Shown: piece by piece, positions 51,221 to 62,822 of the stretch
Position numbering within the stretch: position 1 is the stretch's first letter
How the letters are laid out: every line of letters starts with the position of its first letter
Source of the DNA: Symbiodinium natans
Lineage: Eukaryota; Sar; Dinophyceae; Suessiales; Symbiodiniaceae
Direction: 5' to 3'
DNA length: 64,000 nt
NCBI GenBank assembly: GCA_905221605.1
Contig: CAJNDS010000990.1
Coordinates: 505,235 to 569,234 of the forward strand
The notes under the pieces: generated by a model
Database searches by the model: none
Seen by the model: only the letters and a program-made list of their open reading frames with translations
What the model was told of the DNA's origin: nothing
Program-made: the position numbers and the translations under genes

Positions 51221-51329
51221 GGTTTAGGGGTTAGGGTTTAGGGTTTAGGGTTTAGGGTTTAGGGTTTAGGGTTTAGGGTTTAGGGTTTAGGGCTTAGGGT
51301 TTAGGGTTTAGGGTTTAGGGTTTAGGGGG
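51221..51329. repeat. TTTAGGG array, ~15 units
   Basis: Mostly perfect heptamers; one CTTAGGG. Confidence 0.95.
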
Positions 51330-51889
51330 ATCGTTTGTTACAGGTTCAGGGAGCATTTAACCTCCCGGTCTTAAACTCCACAGTTCTCCAAGCAAGCAGC
51401 GCTTGTACCCGAGCGTTGTAGGCCGTGTCACATTGAAGGTTTATGGCCTTGGCAGGCGGTCAATCCGAACCCTTCGTTTAGGGTTTCGGGTTTAGGGGTC
51501 CAGTTCTTAAAAGAAGGCCTCTAGCATGTTTCCTTCAATGCCGCCAGCTTTTGCACATCGCATCCTTCCGAGGCTAGCTAACAGTGGACCGTTTGCAAAT
51601 CCTTTCGGTCAGCCTTGCCCAGCTGGCTCGTTGTGCAGTCCCCTCTTGAACAGGACAGGGCTTACCAAACATGAGCAAAAGCTCCCGCCAACTTTGACGG
51701 ACGAAAGGAGTTCACTGAACTCAGGGCTGCACCGTACAAGTCGTGACCATTGGATCCGTGAGGTCTAAGCACCCCTCCGGCTTGGCCCAGACCTTAACCA
51801 GCAACATGCTAGAGGCAACTGCATGCGCCTGAACGCAAACAGTGGCAGGTCTGGACACCCAAAACGGCAGGTGAAACAGTCAGTGTGAA

Positions 51890-52000
51890 AGAGTGATGTC
51901 TTCGACCGAGTGTCGCTTTCGCTCTGGATCTGAATTTCAACCAACCAGGATTGGAAGGTGCAGTCTGAGGTGATGTTAGGGCTGCCCGCTGAGCCCACAC
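51890..52000 (-). CDS. Candidate host exon with DCxFQ...VEI pattern
   Basis: Minus-strand text PNITSDCTFQSWLVEIQIQS followed by ESDTRSKTSLFH. The pattern D-C-x-F-Q...V-E-I...S-D-T recurs in the frame at 55210-55345, suggesting related exons. A preceding GGGCAGCCC may be near an acceptor. Confidence 0.35.
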
Positions 52001-52012
52001 CTGCCGGCATCG

Positions 52013-52188
52013 TCAAAAGCAGCATGTGTCATGGTTTGCCGCGTCCAATGCGCCCAATGCCGGCCTGGAACCCACTCGAGCGTCACGCGCTGACCAGAGT
52101 CGGCCGGCACCTGCACCTGGCCAAAGACGCTCGCAACCGCCCTTTGGAACCCCCAAACTTGAGTAGTCGTGGCGGAAAGCACTTTCAC
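52013..52188 (-). CDS. Candidate host exon
   Basis: Minus-strand text VKVLSATTTQVWGFQRAVAS, then VFGQVQVPADSGQRVTLEWV, then PGRHWAHWTRQTMTHAAFDD: well-formed protein-like sequence with no stop. It lies just upstream of the DCxFQ stretch, so both may be parts of one gene. No family recognised. Confidence 0.35.
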
Positions 52189-52463
52189 ATCCGTGATAAT
52201 TCTGCGATGGCTCAGGTAATCTTGCTGTGCAAGGCACCTTTCAGGATCATGCCTTCAGGAGACCAGCAAGGCATCTTGTTCCGCTCTTGTTCCACGTGAT
52301 GGAACCGCGACCAGAACAGCACAACTACTCTGAAAGCTGAAGCAGTGCTGGTGCCCCCCTAAACCCCTAACCCTAAACCCTAAATGTCAACATTGCCAGA
52401 CGAGGCACTGTCCCGGAAAGCACTGTTGCCTCTCGCCTGCAGGCCAGGGACTTCTTCGGCTTA

Positions 52464-52631
52464 TTTAGGGTTTAGGGTTTAAAGCTTTGGGTTTAGGGTT
52501 TAGGGTTGAGGGTTTAGGGTTGAGGGTTTAGGGTTTAGGGTTTAGGGTTTAGGGTTTAGGGTTTAGGGTTTAGGGTTTAGGGTTTAGGGTTTAGGGTTTA
52601 GGGTTTAGGGTTTAGGGTTTAGGGTTTAGGG
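52464..52631. repeat. TTTAGGG array, ~22 units
   Basis: Pure heptamers from about 52500 on; two GGGTTGA variants near 52505-52520. Confidence 0.95.
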
Positions 52632-53340
52632 ATTCGCGTGCTGTGCTCGGCCTTGGCAATGTCGTTGCTGGCTGGCTCGGCGCGGAGTAGTTGCTCGAAG
52701 CCCTGCAGCTGGCAGTCAACAAGCTGTCGGCTACCACCCCGCTCTACATGGGAGTTTCCGACAAGTAGGGGTGCCTCTTTGAGGGTCCTTATAATGGGCT
52801 TCAGGTTCGCGATTTCGCTCCCTGCTGCTCCCTGGCCCCGCGTGAAGGTGCGTTCAACGCGCTCTTGAGTACTTGGCGCTTGGGCCAAAGGATACTTTTA
52901 AAACTGCACCTCAACCTACCCGGCACGCCAAGGACCTGGCGACAAGGCACTCAGGGCCTGCGCTGCGACCGGGGGTGAGAACGGCAGACAGGAAACCCTC
53001 AGCTCCTATTCCAAACCCTTCACGCCAGACAGAGCTGCGAGCCGGAGCCCCGCAGCGCCAGGTGTATGCGTTGGCCAGGATATGCAAAGCATTGGGCTCA
53101 CTTCTTGAGGAAGCGACCGCTTGCAGAAGGTATTAGCTTAGGGTCCCCTATTCGGAAAATCCCACGTGTGAAGAACATTGTGCGCATTGATGCTGCCAGC
53201 CCTGCTAGCCTCCCGCAACATTAAGCCATTGTCTACAATCCTAGTATACCCTTCATTAAAGTTTCTAATGGTCTCCTACGCAATTCCCTATAGAATCCCC
53301 CCATTTAAGGAGTTTAGACTATTGCTCACATTGAACACTA
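52632..53340. other. Spacer; family 6 remnant near 53250-53330
   Basis: AAGGAGTTTAGACTATTGCT at 53312 matches the right end of MITE family 6. No gene recognised. Confidence 0.45.
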
Positions 53341-53469
53341 CACCCTAAACCCTAAACCCTAAACCCCAAACCCCTAAACCTTTAACCCTAAACCCTAAAC
53401 CCCCAAACCCCTAAACCCCTAAACCCCCTAAACCCTAAACCCGAAACCCTAAACCCCAGACCCTTAAAC
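53341..53469. repeat. CCCTAAA/CCCCTAAA island, left member of a divergent pair
   Basis: Mixed heptamers and octamers; followed 86 bp later by a G-rich island. Confidence 0.9.
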
Positions 53470-53555
53470 GGCCTGAAGGCCGCCAACTTATGGAAGCATT
53501 GCGTAAAGCCACCAGCCACCGGGATCAAGCAGCGATCATCGGGGCCGTCCTTCAG

Positions 53556-53622
53556 GGTTTAGGGGTTTAGGGGTTTAGGGTTTAGGGTTGAGGGTTTGGG
53601 GTTTAGGGTTTAGGGTTTAGGG
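53556..53622. repeat. TTTAGGG(G) island, right member of the pair
   Basis: TTTAGGGG octamers first, then heptamers. Confidence 0.9.
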
Positions 53623-54736
53623 TGCTCTGGCACTTTGCCAGGCTTTAAAGAAAGCGTTTGGCTTTAAGACAGGGTTACTATTGCAACTTCAATGACGAAG
53701 GCATTTAGTTCAAAGGCAGGATTATTATTGCACGTACTATGAACTGTTACTGTATACTGCTATAAGTCTTACTGTTATCGTTCTGATCACCATTCCTATT
53801 TTTGTTGCTACTACTTGTGTGTAGTCAGGTCAGAATCCCCCTGGACGTTTGAAAGGCAAAGCTTTATAGCAGAGCCCAGGCAAATAGCAACATAACAACA
53901 GCAGCAATCATAGTAAAAACCATCATAAAAAATCATGTGAATAAGAAACATCGTAAAACTATTGTCGATAATAATGGCCATATTAATGGCAATAAGATGC
54001 AATAAGGCTGACAATAAGAGCATGGAAGCAGCTCCACAGTGCAGGAAGCACTAGCTCAGGTTTGTCAGGACAGGAAGTTTAGGGTGCTGTAAGTTTGGGA
54101 GGACCTCTGCCGGCAGAAGCTACCACTCATCAGGGTCCTCCGGGCTACAAGGCGCCCGCTCGGCGGTCGGTGTCTCGCTACACTCGTCACAAAGCACGGC
54201 GACCCGCGCTGTGTAGGTGGTCCAAGACTGCAAGCCTCCGCAGTTCCAGGCGAATGCATAAAAGTTATGATGATAATGAGAAGAAGAAGAATGCCAAAGA
54301 AAGGTCCAACTTACATGGGGCTGAAGCCAGTTGAAAGCCCCGAAGCTTCTGAGAAGGAGGCAAGGCCCTCGCAGGGTAACGCAGTCTTGGAATCTCGGAA
54401 CTGACAATAAGACTTTATTGCTCACCATTGTTGCAATTTTTGTTGTTTCATTTATTGTGGATATTTGTACTATATGCTGTTGTAAGCTTTGCTGTTATTG
54501 TTATGGTCACGAGTACCACTATCATTACTACTGGCAAGAAGACGAACGAGACTTGACTCCACACAACGGCTAAAGGTAAGGTGTGGGAGGGGCCTCTTGG
54601 TTGTGTAAAGCAAGAGGAATAGGGGCAGCGCTTTGCCTGTTGCCACACAGGTCGTGGTGGCCAAGTCCGTGATAGAGTTGCAGCCAGCCGGTGTCACAAA
54701 ATCCTTGGACGCAAGTCTGTCGGGATCACTCACGCG
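53623..54736. other. Spacer, nothing certain
   Basis: AT-rich with ATAATAATGGC-like words at 53880-54020. No gene recognised. Confidence 0.4.
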
Positions 54737-54905
54737 TCAAGAGTTCGGGGTTTTTGTACCAAGCATGATGCCCTTAAGAATTCGATGAAGTCCAAGCTCA
54801 ACAAGGAAAATGAGGAGACAGATAAACTGATATTCGATATCTGGGATGGCTGGCAGATCTGCCGCAATTCCTTTGACATTGGCGCTTGCTGAGTGGGGCC
54901 TGCAA
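54737..54905 (-). CDS. Candidate host exon with a hydrophobic segment
   Basis: Minus-strand text ADLPAIPDIEYQFICLLIFL followed by VELGLHRILKGIMLG; resembles a membrane helix with a basic continuation. No start, no family; low confidence. Confidence 0.2.
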
Positions 54906-55209
54906 CTTTGAGCTTTCTCTTTGTGAGCACGTGTTATGTCTTGATCTGCTTTAAGGGCCAGGACAACTCTAGCTTGAGGCAGCCTGAACAGCATTTGGCT
55001 GAGCAACGTGATCCAAATGTGACTTTCGGAAGATTTTTCCACATGGCACGATCGGCCACCCGTTGGCTGAAAGAGCGCAGCTCACATCAAGACATTTGCG
55101 CTGCAGCTGTAAAGCTGTATTGCCCCCAAAGTTCCGTGCATGTCACCTCACCGTTTCTGATCTCTCAGGAGGAGCTGAGGAGCTGGGCATTCTGGGGCTT
55201 TGAAGCTTG

Positions 55210-55379
55210 ACTGCACCGAGTGAAATGCGAAATGTCAAACTTGCCTCCTGATGCCCTGGAAGTGGCCAGGTGTCGCTGCCGTTCGCTGCAATCTCCACAA
55301 CAAGACGCTGGAAGATGCAATCCTGGTCGGGTGAAGCTTTGCCACACGTGAGCCGGATAGAGTCCTTTTTAGCTTGCAC
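55210..55379 (-). CDS. Candidate host exon with DCxFQ...VEI pattern (second copy)
   Basis: Minus-strand text CGKASPDQDCIFQRLVVEIA followed by ANGSDTWPLPGHQEASLTFR. Shares D-C-x-F-Q...V-E-I...S-D-T with 51890-52000. Stop downstream near 55143. Confidence 0.35.
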
Positions 55380-57226
55380 AGACGGTAGGTAGACAACTTC
55401 AATGAAAACGGTGTGGATCGTTCCTTGTGGCTTTTGCTCAGCAAGGACTGCTCATCAAGTCAAAGAAGCCCGTGACGAAATTATCGTTGTCCCCAACATG
55501 AAGCCCCAATATTGTCCCTCATTAGGATCCTACGATAGTCCTTGTACAACGTCAATCTAACCCCAGCTTAGTCAGGGGCTGACATGTAGTCTCCCCAATA
55601 TGTTGAGCATCTGGTGCACGTTTAAGTATGAAATATTCCTTACAATGGCCAAAGCATTCTGGGGAACACTTGAAAGGACGGCGGGTGGGGGTTGAATGGT
55701 AGGGGGACAGGATTAGTTCTGTAGCACCAGGAACCAATGCGTACGCAAGGAAGGAAGGATGCGTGCTATGAAACCTTGACTGCCCAAAATACTAAAGTGG
55801 TGCAACATTCAAAACACCGCAGATGCAACTGGACCCTGCGCAACGCCAAGGTCTCCTTCAGTGGGCTGTTGGTCCAGGATACCTGGGCAGTCTGGGCTTG
55901 TCTGCACCAAGACAAACGTGGAAGCTCGTGTTTAAGCTAACACAGGAGCTTCCGCAGCCCGAAAAGAGGCTGAGCAACCATAGTAGGCAGGGACTGGACC
56001 ACAAAGGTTAGATGCTTCTTGCTCCAGACACTCCCAAGACTGGTCTTGACACAAAGTCCACTGCTTCCATGCAGTGGCCGAGACACTGCCACATGAATAC
56101 CCATGAGTCTGCTGCGATTCACACCCAAGGCCTGAACCCTAAACCCTAGACCCTAAAACCCTAAACCCTCATGGCCAAGTTGCTTGCAAGCTGGTCTGGG
56201 TGGCTTCGCCAAAGGCGACTGCCGTCGGCGCAAGAGCCGGAATCCTGCAACAGGGACTGAAAACCTGGCTTGGAGGTTCTTTGGGATTTTCGCTTCACTT
56301 GCTATGAACGACAGGGTTTAGGGTTTAGGGTTTAGGGACCACAGCGCCATACTTCCATCCAATACTAGGAGTGGCCAAGAACGAAACTTCCGGACTGATT
56401 CTGCGGTCTTTGCAGATGGCGTGAGTCGAGAGCAATGCGGGTCCGGGCAACCCAGGTCGCGCCGCTGATAGCGCTGAGAGGCGAGCTAGTTGCAGGCCTT
56501 CCAGTCAGGACAGGGAACAGTGGGCACTTCGAATAGATTTGCATGTAAAGATTGTTAACTCCAGGCTCCGAGTATGATCAGATTTTGTGAGCAGGTTCTC
56601 GGAAACCGAGTAGGTAACAGAACCCCCGTAGCCATTTTGCTGCAGCCGACCACTCTAGCGGAAGGTTACCTGACCTGTCACACAGGGGGTTTCTTGCAGC
56701 TTGTGTTCTCCCATCCAAACCTTTTTCAAACAAGCTGGGAGTCCCAAATCGCTGGTCCGAATTCTGTTATATTCCTATTATGGCTAATGCAGGATTGTGA
56801 CCCCATCAACCGTAGGTCCACTACAAAAAGCCCAGTCTTGCGAAGCACATGCTAAGGCAGGGGCAGAGCACTGACTTCCTGGACGGCAAAGCTGTACATC
56901 CCCCAGCTGAGACCTGCGCAGAACGTTTCTAAGCCGACCTGGGTTCCAAACATTTCGCAGTCATAGTGTGAACACGTGGCTAGAAGTAGCAGCAGCCCCG
57001 AAAAGAATCTCAAAAAGTGCCTTATTGGGATCCATTATAGTCCTTGCATAGCCCCTATTGGTCACCCGCCCTCATAGCAGATGTCAGTAGACCCTAAACC
57101 CTAAACCCTAAGGGAGCGCAGATTCACCGCCGCGCGCTGCGGGAGGCCCAAAACCAACATCAACTGGTCGTGGCAATTGAAAGGAGTCCCATCCCTGTAC
57201 TCAATCTTGTGATAATGTTAAAACCC
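55380..57226. repeat. Gene-poor spacer with small islands and a spliced-leader-like word
   Basis: CCCTAAA words at 56133-56170 and 57092-57110, TTTAGGG at 56313-56335. 56626-56639 is CCGTAGCCATTTTG, the first 14 nt of the dinoflagellate spliced leader. Right half of a MITE family 1 copy at 56766-56812 (AATGCAGGATTGTGACCCCA, TA at 56813). Confidence 0.5.
56766..56812. mobile_element. MITE family 1, copy 6 (right half only)
   Basis: CTAATGCAGGATTGTGACCC then CATCAACCG and TA; a 2-nt insertion in the end. No left end found. Confidence 0.55.
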
Positions 57227-57340
57227 TGCACCCTAAAGCCGTAAAACCGCAAACCTTAAACCCTAAACCCTAAAGAACCCCTAAACCTCTAAACCCTAAA
57301 CCCTAAGCCCCTGAACCCCTAAACCTTTAAACCCTAAACA
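57227..57340. repeat. CCCTAAA island, left member of a divergent pair
   Basis: Degenerate C-rich units; the G-rich octamer array starts 119 bp later. Confidence 0.85.
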
Positions 57341-57459
57341 AAGGCAAACTCCAGGTTGGGAAATTCGGCTTTCCCTGGCGTGGTGCAGACGAGACGAGGA
57401 GCTGAGCCATTCTCATCACTGCGTGCGCTTCTGTTGTTCAAGATGAGGCGTTCAGGGGC

Positions 57460-57867
57460 CTAGGGGTTTAGCGTTTAGGTGCTTAGGGATTTAGGGTTTA
57501 GGGTTAGGGGGTTAGGGGTTTAGGGGCTTAGGGGTTTAGGGGTTTAGGGGTTTCGGGGTTTAGGGGATTAGGGGTTTAGGGGTTTAGGGGTTTAGGGGGT
57601 TTAGGGGTTTAGGGGTTTAGGGGGGTTTAGGGGGTTTAGGGGTTAGGGGGGTTAGGGGTTTAGGGGGGTTAGGGGTTTAGGGGTTTAGGGGTTTAGGGGT
57701 TTAGGGGTTTATGGGTTTAGGGGTTTAGGGGTTTAGGGGTTTAGGGGTTTAGGGGTTTAGGGGTTTAGGGGTTTAGGGGTTTAGGGGTTTAGGGGTTTAG
57801 GGGTTTAGGGGTTTAGGGGTTTAGGGGTTTAGGGGTTTAGGGTTTGGGGGTTTAGGCGTTTGGGGTC
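57460..57867. repeat. (TTTAGGGG)n octamer array, ~48 units
   Basis: Largest telomere-type block in the window. Left half is irregular (TTAGGGG, TTTAGGGGG); right half (about 57665-57840) is a clean TTTAGGGG run. Confidence 0.95.
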
Positions 57868-57965
57868 CCGTAGAAGGAAGTAGACAAGTCAAAAGCCACG
57901 AGGAGGGCGAGCGCTTCTGAAGTCTGGTCAGTTAGGGTCCAGGAATAAGGGCTTTGGGTACTGGG

Positions 57966-58010
57966 GTTTAAGGGTTAGGGTTTAGGGTTCAGGGTTTAGG
58001 GTTCATGCAT
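57966..58010. repeat. TTTAGGG/TTCAGGG island
   Basis: Short island, six units. Confidence 0.85.
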
Positions 58011-58239
58011 GAAAGCGGATAAGCACGAAGCAGGAATCTAGGGTGCTTCTTTGCGTAATCCCGCCCACCCGAAACCCTAAACCGTGTCGTGGAACGCTCC
58101 AGGACAGCTGCCCACGGCCTGAAATTTCGCAGGTCGTCACCGTGCGATCGAGGAGTCCTCCAGAGCAGAGTCCATTTCAGCACAAGGCCTAGAGGCTTCG
58201 GGTTTAGGGGTTAGAGATCAGATCGCACAGCTTAGGAAT

Positions 58240-58713
58240 CCCTCTCCTTGGCACACGCCATCGATCTGCTGCTCCGCCTCGGGGTCGGGTTGTCCGCCGG
58301 CCTCACCGTGCTGGCTTCACGAAGAGAGAGCTGCAATTCTGCAAGCAAAACATGGCTGTGACCTGCGGACAAAGTAAACAAAGTTGAGCTGCAGACCAGG
58401 AGCCCAACTCCAACAGCAGTCTGAAGCATGGAACTCCAAAGACTTGGTGCCTGCAATTTCTGAGCGCTGCGCAAATGTCGTCTTGTAGAGCTCCACATTC
58501 CACGTGATAAACTGGGAATCCTGGCTGCCGGGTTCCGGTATACCCGCCCTTGGCTACACATGCTCCAAAGGGGTCCCCGTTCATATCCCAACCGAAGGGC
58601 AGGATACTCAGTTTTGAATAGCTACGCCACGCTCGCAAGCAGGCCTCCTGCGATCCAGCTGTCCAGCTCATGTCCAACCTCTGCACTCCGTGAGCTTCCA
58701 CAGTTCCGCACAT
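58240..58713 (-). CDS. Candidate host gene fragment, Cys-containing
   Basis: Minus-strand frame from a possible acceptor near 58713 reads MCGTVEAHGVQRLDMSWTAG, then SQEACLRAWRSYSKLSILPF, then GWDMNGDPFGACVAKGGY, protein-like with several Cys. Further on, another frame (58430-58232) reads FTLSAGHSHVLLAELQLSLR with a stop at 58232, suggesting an intron between. It might be an extracellular Cys-rich domain; no family recognised. Confidence 0.3.
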
Positions 58714-60081
58714 GTTTCTGACCTGCTGGCTTCTAACACATGGGAACTCGCCTGCTAAGACCGATGTGGGGACCCCCCATTGGACTCAATAGATCTCACG
58801 CAGTCCCCGCATGCCTAAGGTCCCCTTATAAGGGTCCTCCCCTTTAGTCTTGGCAAACCCTGCAGTCCCTACAAACCCTAAGGATGTACCCCATTCCACT
58901 AGAAAAGCGTCGGGGCAACTGGTTACAACCTTCGGAGTGCGAGTTTGGCTCCCTTGACTTTTGGGGGCTTAGGGTTTAGGGTTCAGAGTTCAGGTTTAGG
59001 GTTTAGGGGTACTGCTGCCATACGACCACGATTCCAACTTATAACCACAACAAGCGTGATGCTGAGGATTGTCATGACCATGATGAAGAAGACGACGCAT
59101 ATAATCGCCTACGGATACGACCACTCACTGCTATGCTGGCGAGCGCCATAAGATGAGGACAAGCACTAGAGCCAGGAAAGGTAAGGCTGGAAGCAGATTC
59201 CGGACTACGGGACACCAGACAAACGAACGCTCGCAACTAAGCTTGCTGCTGTCCATCGGCTGGAGAAGTTGCGACCTTGGCAGCTCGCTGTTCACTTCGG
59301 CTGCGTTAGATTCCACATAAACCCTAAACCCTAAACCCCTAAACCCCTGAACCCTAAACTCCACAAAAGCTGAGAGTTTGGAGTCGTCTTGTCTGGCCAG
59401 AGGCTCAGCCCCCGGCCAGGCTTGATGGCAGGGTGGCAGCTTGCAGGCAGTTCGGCCCAATTGCTACCTTGGATTTAGGGTTTAGGGTGTAGGTTTTAGG
59501 GTTGCCGAAGCCACTCTTCAGCTTGGGCTTGGAACTCTTTGGAGGAATGTCCATTTGCATCCAGGTACTAAGGTGCTTCCGGCAATGGGCCGGCTCCATT
59601 CCGACGTCGACTCTTCGTTCCAACAGAGCTGACGGACCTCATCGGAGACCAAGAATGCTCGGGGCTCAGGGTTTAGGGTTTAGGGATTAGGGTTTAGGGT
59701 TTAGGGGTTTAGGGGTTTAGGGTTTAGGGTTTAGGGGTTGAGGGTTTCGGGTTCAGGGTTCAGGGTTCAGGGTTTAGGGTTTAGGGTTATGGGTTTAGGG
59801 GATAACTCTGAGGCCTGCAAACCTCCTTGGGCCGGAAGAGCTGACAAAGCAGACACAACAGTTCAGTTCAGCCCAGCCTGGATGATGTGAGCCGTTTGGC
59901 AGGGCAAGTTGATGATCGTACCTTGTTGGATGCTGCAAGATGGTTCTGCTGAGAGCTTCACTATATCGAGTGCGGCCCCAGATTTCCGGCCGGTCCACTG
60001 ATCCCGAGGCCACTAAACAGGCCTATGATGGAAAGCCGCGTCTGCGCAATGACACTTGCAGTTTCTCAAAAGTTGCAACAG
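58714..60081. repeat. Spacer with telomere-type islands
   Basis: Islands at 58967-59010 (G), 59324-59358 (C), 59472-59496 (G) and 59667-59802 (G, with a run of TTCAGGG at 59752-59770). No gene recognised. Confidence 0.75.
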
Positions 60082-60393
60082 TCATCTGAAAAGCACGTGA
60101 AACAACGTCCCCCTTGCGCGTGGAAGCTGCAGGAAGGCTCCTCGAAGGAACTCAGGGACGTGCACGCAGGAGGGTCCTGTCACAAAAGCTGCTAGCAGAA
60201 ACATGCCTCCAGCAAGATCTCTGCCAATCAGGATGCAACCCATGATAACAAACCAGGAAGCCGTCCCTGCATAATCCCAGTTTGCACTATGGTCTTTACT
60301 GTCCAGGTCATGTTCTGCTTGAGTCTTGTGAAACCTTGGACAAGCCCTCACGCCTTCACAACACTTCCCAGGCGCAACGAAACTAAATCCCAT
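60082..60393 (-). CDS. Candidate host coding stretch with hydrophobic helices
   Basis: 103-codon minus-strand frame; second half reads ASWFVIMGCILIGRDLAGGM, then FLLAAFVTGPSCVHVPEFLR. Starts with ATG at 60393 but the first part is less protein-like. Could be an exon of a membrane protein; no family recognised. Confidence 0.25.
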   Translation of the reverse strand: MGFSFVAPGKCCEGVRACPRFHKTQAEHDLDSKDHSANWDYAGTASWFVIMGCILIGRDLAGGMFLLAAFVTGPSCVHVPEFLRGAFLQLPRARGTLFHVLFR

Positions 60394-61887
60394 TACATCT
60401 CAAAACTACAATCACAGGCACCTCACGCCTATATTGCCAAGCTGTCAGAGTTATCCGCATCACTTCCTAGAGACATGCGAAGTCCTTTGTCCAGGCACCA
60501 CTGGGATCGCGGGTCTCAACTTGCCAGGCTCGAAAAGTGCAGTTTCCCTGGCAAGTTCGAGGGTTCAGGGCTTAGGGTTTAGTGACTTGATTATGTGGTG
60601 GTGAGCAACAGTAGCAGTAGCATAAGCGGTAGCAGCAACAAACTTTTGAGCAGCATGAGAAGAAGCATCGGTAGAAAACGGCGAGCAATGCTTGACATGT
60701 GATTTTTTGAAGAAAGGCTCATCATTCACGTTGAGTATGGGTGGCAGACAGGATGGACTACAAAGACCATGTCTGGGCGTCTAGCCTTCCACATCTTACA
60801 TCACAAAAGGGCCACAGTCCGCCCTCAGGGATTAGTCAACGCAATTGTTTCAAGTAGTGACCCAAAATTGGCTACTACGAGAATCTCATATTCATACAAA
60901 CTACAGAGAGTTGTAGGGAGGAGGGCGGCAAGGTAACAAAAACATTACGTGGAAAGAGTGCTCAAGCAAATGCACAGAAAGTGTACTGGCATATCGGCAA
61001 GCCTCATCCAGAATTTATCAATCCTGAACATTAGTTAATCACAACAGTTGCGTGGGGGTTGGTTCCACCGAGCTTGATATTGAATAGTGCTTGCCGATGA
61101 ATGTGAAAGTTGACGTAGACGTAGTTCTCCCATGCTATCCTTTTCAAAAGCAGCATTCTGCGCACTCCGATGTTTTACTTCCAGCAGAGCGCGGCAGATG
61201 ATCTGTGCAAAGGGGAATGGCTCAGGCTCTTGGATCACTCACAAGCAAACAACCGAAGTCATGAGCGTTAGCTTTCAGCAGATTCTTGAGCAAAAGTTGC
61301 CCTGCCTGCTGGCTTGATGCATTCCAGGAGATCAGTAGTGAGCTGGACGTGGGTTCCATGACCTTCAAGTCCTTGCGCCAGGGCAATCTGGAATGATCCT
61401 ATTGCTACATGGTACTATAACTATTAGTATCACGATGCTACTGCTACTATGCGGCTACTACTAGATTATGCCATGATTCCTTGTTGCTATACTATACTCC
61501 ATTCTTATCCTGATATTGAACATTACCCCCCCGCCCCAGATATCTGGACTATACTAAAGGGAATATTTCACATTAGGGGGTGGTTACAGAGGCAGTGACC
61601 TTCAGTTATCTGCTTGCTCCTTTCTGGTTTCTCTCGCCCTCGTTGCTCTCTTTTTGGCCTTGTATGGTTTAAAGTCTATAGGGTTAAGCGTTCAGGGCCG
61701 TGCATTGCTGGCTCAGTCCTCAGGCATACCTGCGCGTATGTACGGCACGCGGACCACGCTCAGAAAGATGTCGTAGATCATCAGTTCTGGCACTGTTGAT
61801 GCCAGCTGAACTCCTCAGAAGCAGCTCGCCCTTGATTCTAACGCCTCGCAGATGGCTCAAATCCGTCTTCCAGCCTGCGCCCTTAAA
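60394..61887. other. Spacer, nothing recognised
   Basis: A short AGCAGTAGCATAAGCGGTAG stretch at 60610 and irregular CTACTACTA at 61400-61460. No gene recognised. Confidence 0.4.
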
Positions 61888-61970
61888 ATCCTAAGCCTAA
61901 ATCCGAAACCCTAAACCCTAAACCCTAAATCCCAAATCCTAAACCCTAAACCCTACATCCTAAACCCTAG
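61888..61970. repeat. CCCTAAA island, left member of a divergent pair
   Basis: C-rich units with ATCC variants; the partner starts 77 bp later. Confidence 0.9.
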
Positions 61971-62047
61971 CTCTGGCAGGCCAAGTCACGAACATCATAT
62001 GTCGCTCCAGGCTCTAGACCTGATAAGCTGTGCAAGCAAGGGGAGCG

Positions 62048-62129
62048 GTTAGGGTTTAGGGTTTAGGGGTTTAGGGGTTTACGGTTTAGGGTTTAGGGGT
62101 TTAGGGTTTAGGGTTCAGGGTTTAGGGTT
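62048..62129. repeat. TTTAGGG(G) island, right member of the pair
   Basis: Mixed TTTAGGG and TTTAGGGG. Confidence 0.9.
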
Positions 62130-62822
62130 TCTGTCAACACGATAACATAGCCGCTCCGCATGTCCACGCCTAGCGCACGCAAGGAACCTTATTGATGTCA
62201 CGAGCCAGCCACCTCCGGCGTCAGCTAGCAGCCCAAACGTGAAATCGAGACCCAGAGCCCAGCTGTAAGCAGTGGCTCTTCACTTCTTGCTGTCCTTTCT
62301 CTCAGCTAACTTGAAGCCGGCAGTTTGTGGTGAGCCATTAGGGCAGTAGGGCTCCGATACAAAACTTGAAGCGAAATCTTGTCGCACCTTTAGCCTTGAC
62401 CCGAAAGACACTGCAACTGAACCCATTTCTTGGCAAAGGCGCACCACACTTCGCAGTGGGTGAACGCAAAGTCTGAGCAGTGACCAACAAAGAACCAGTC
62501 ATTTCCTGCAGTCAAGGGTTCTGATATCCACCGTTGCATTCTACAGCCCTAGATCTGTGCATGTCAGAGTCCACCAAGTCCCTATGGCATAGGCCTATGG
62601 CTCCTAAAAACATTGGGGAAGGCTTCGATCACCCTCCTCACAAAAAGACTGTCGAACTCCAGGTTTGCGGGTCCTTCCCCTTGCTTGCGCATGTCGACCC
62701 TCCACTCCCAGCCGTTGCCATCGTTGAGGAGATCCACAGACAGGTCCCCACCTCAATGCCAGCATCACCGCGCTTTGGGGCTATCAGACTCACTGCCTGC
62801 ATTCAACAGTTCAAGCTCTGGA
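62130..62822. other. Spacer, nothing recognised
   Basis: No gene or repeat recognised. Confidence 0.4.

Noticed and set aside
57460-57867. A true chromosome end
   Set aside because: Non-telomeric DNA continues on both sides and the unit is the octamer TTTAGGGG; it is internal.
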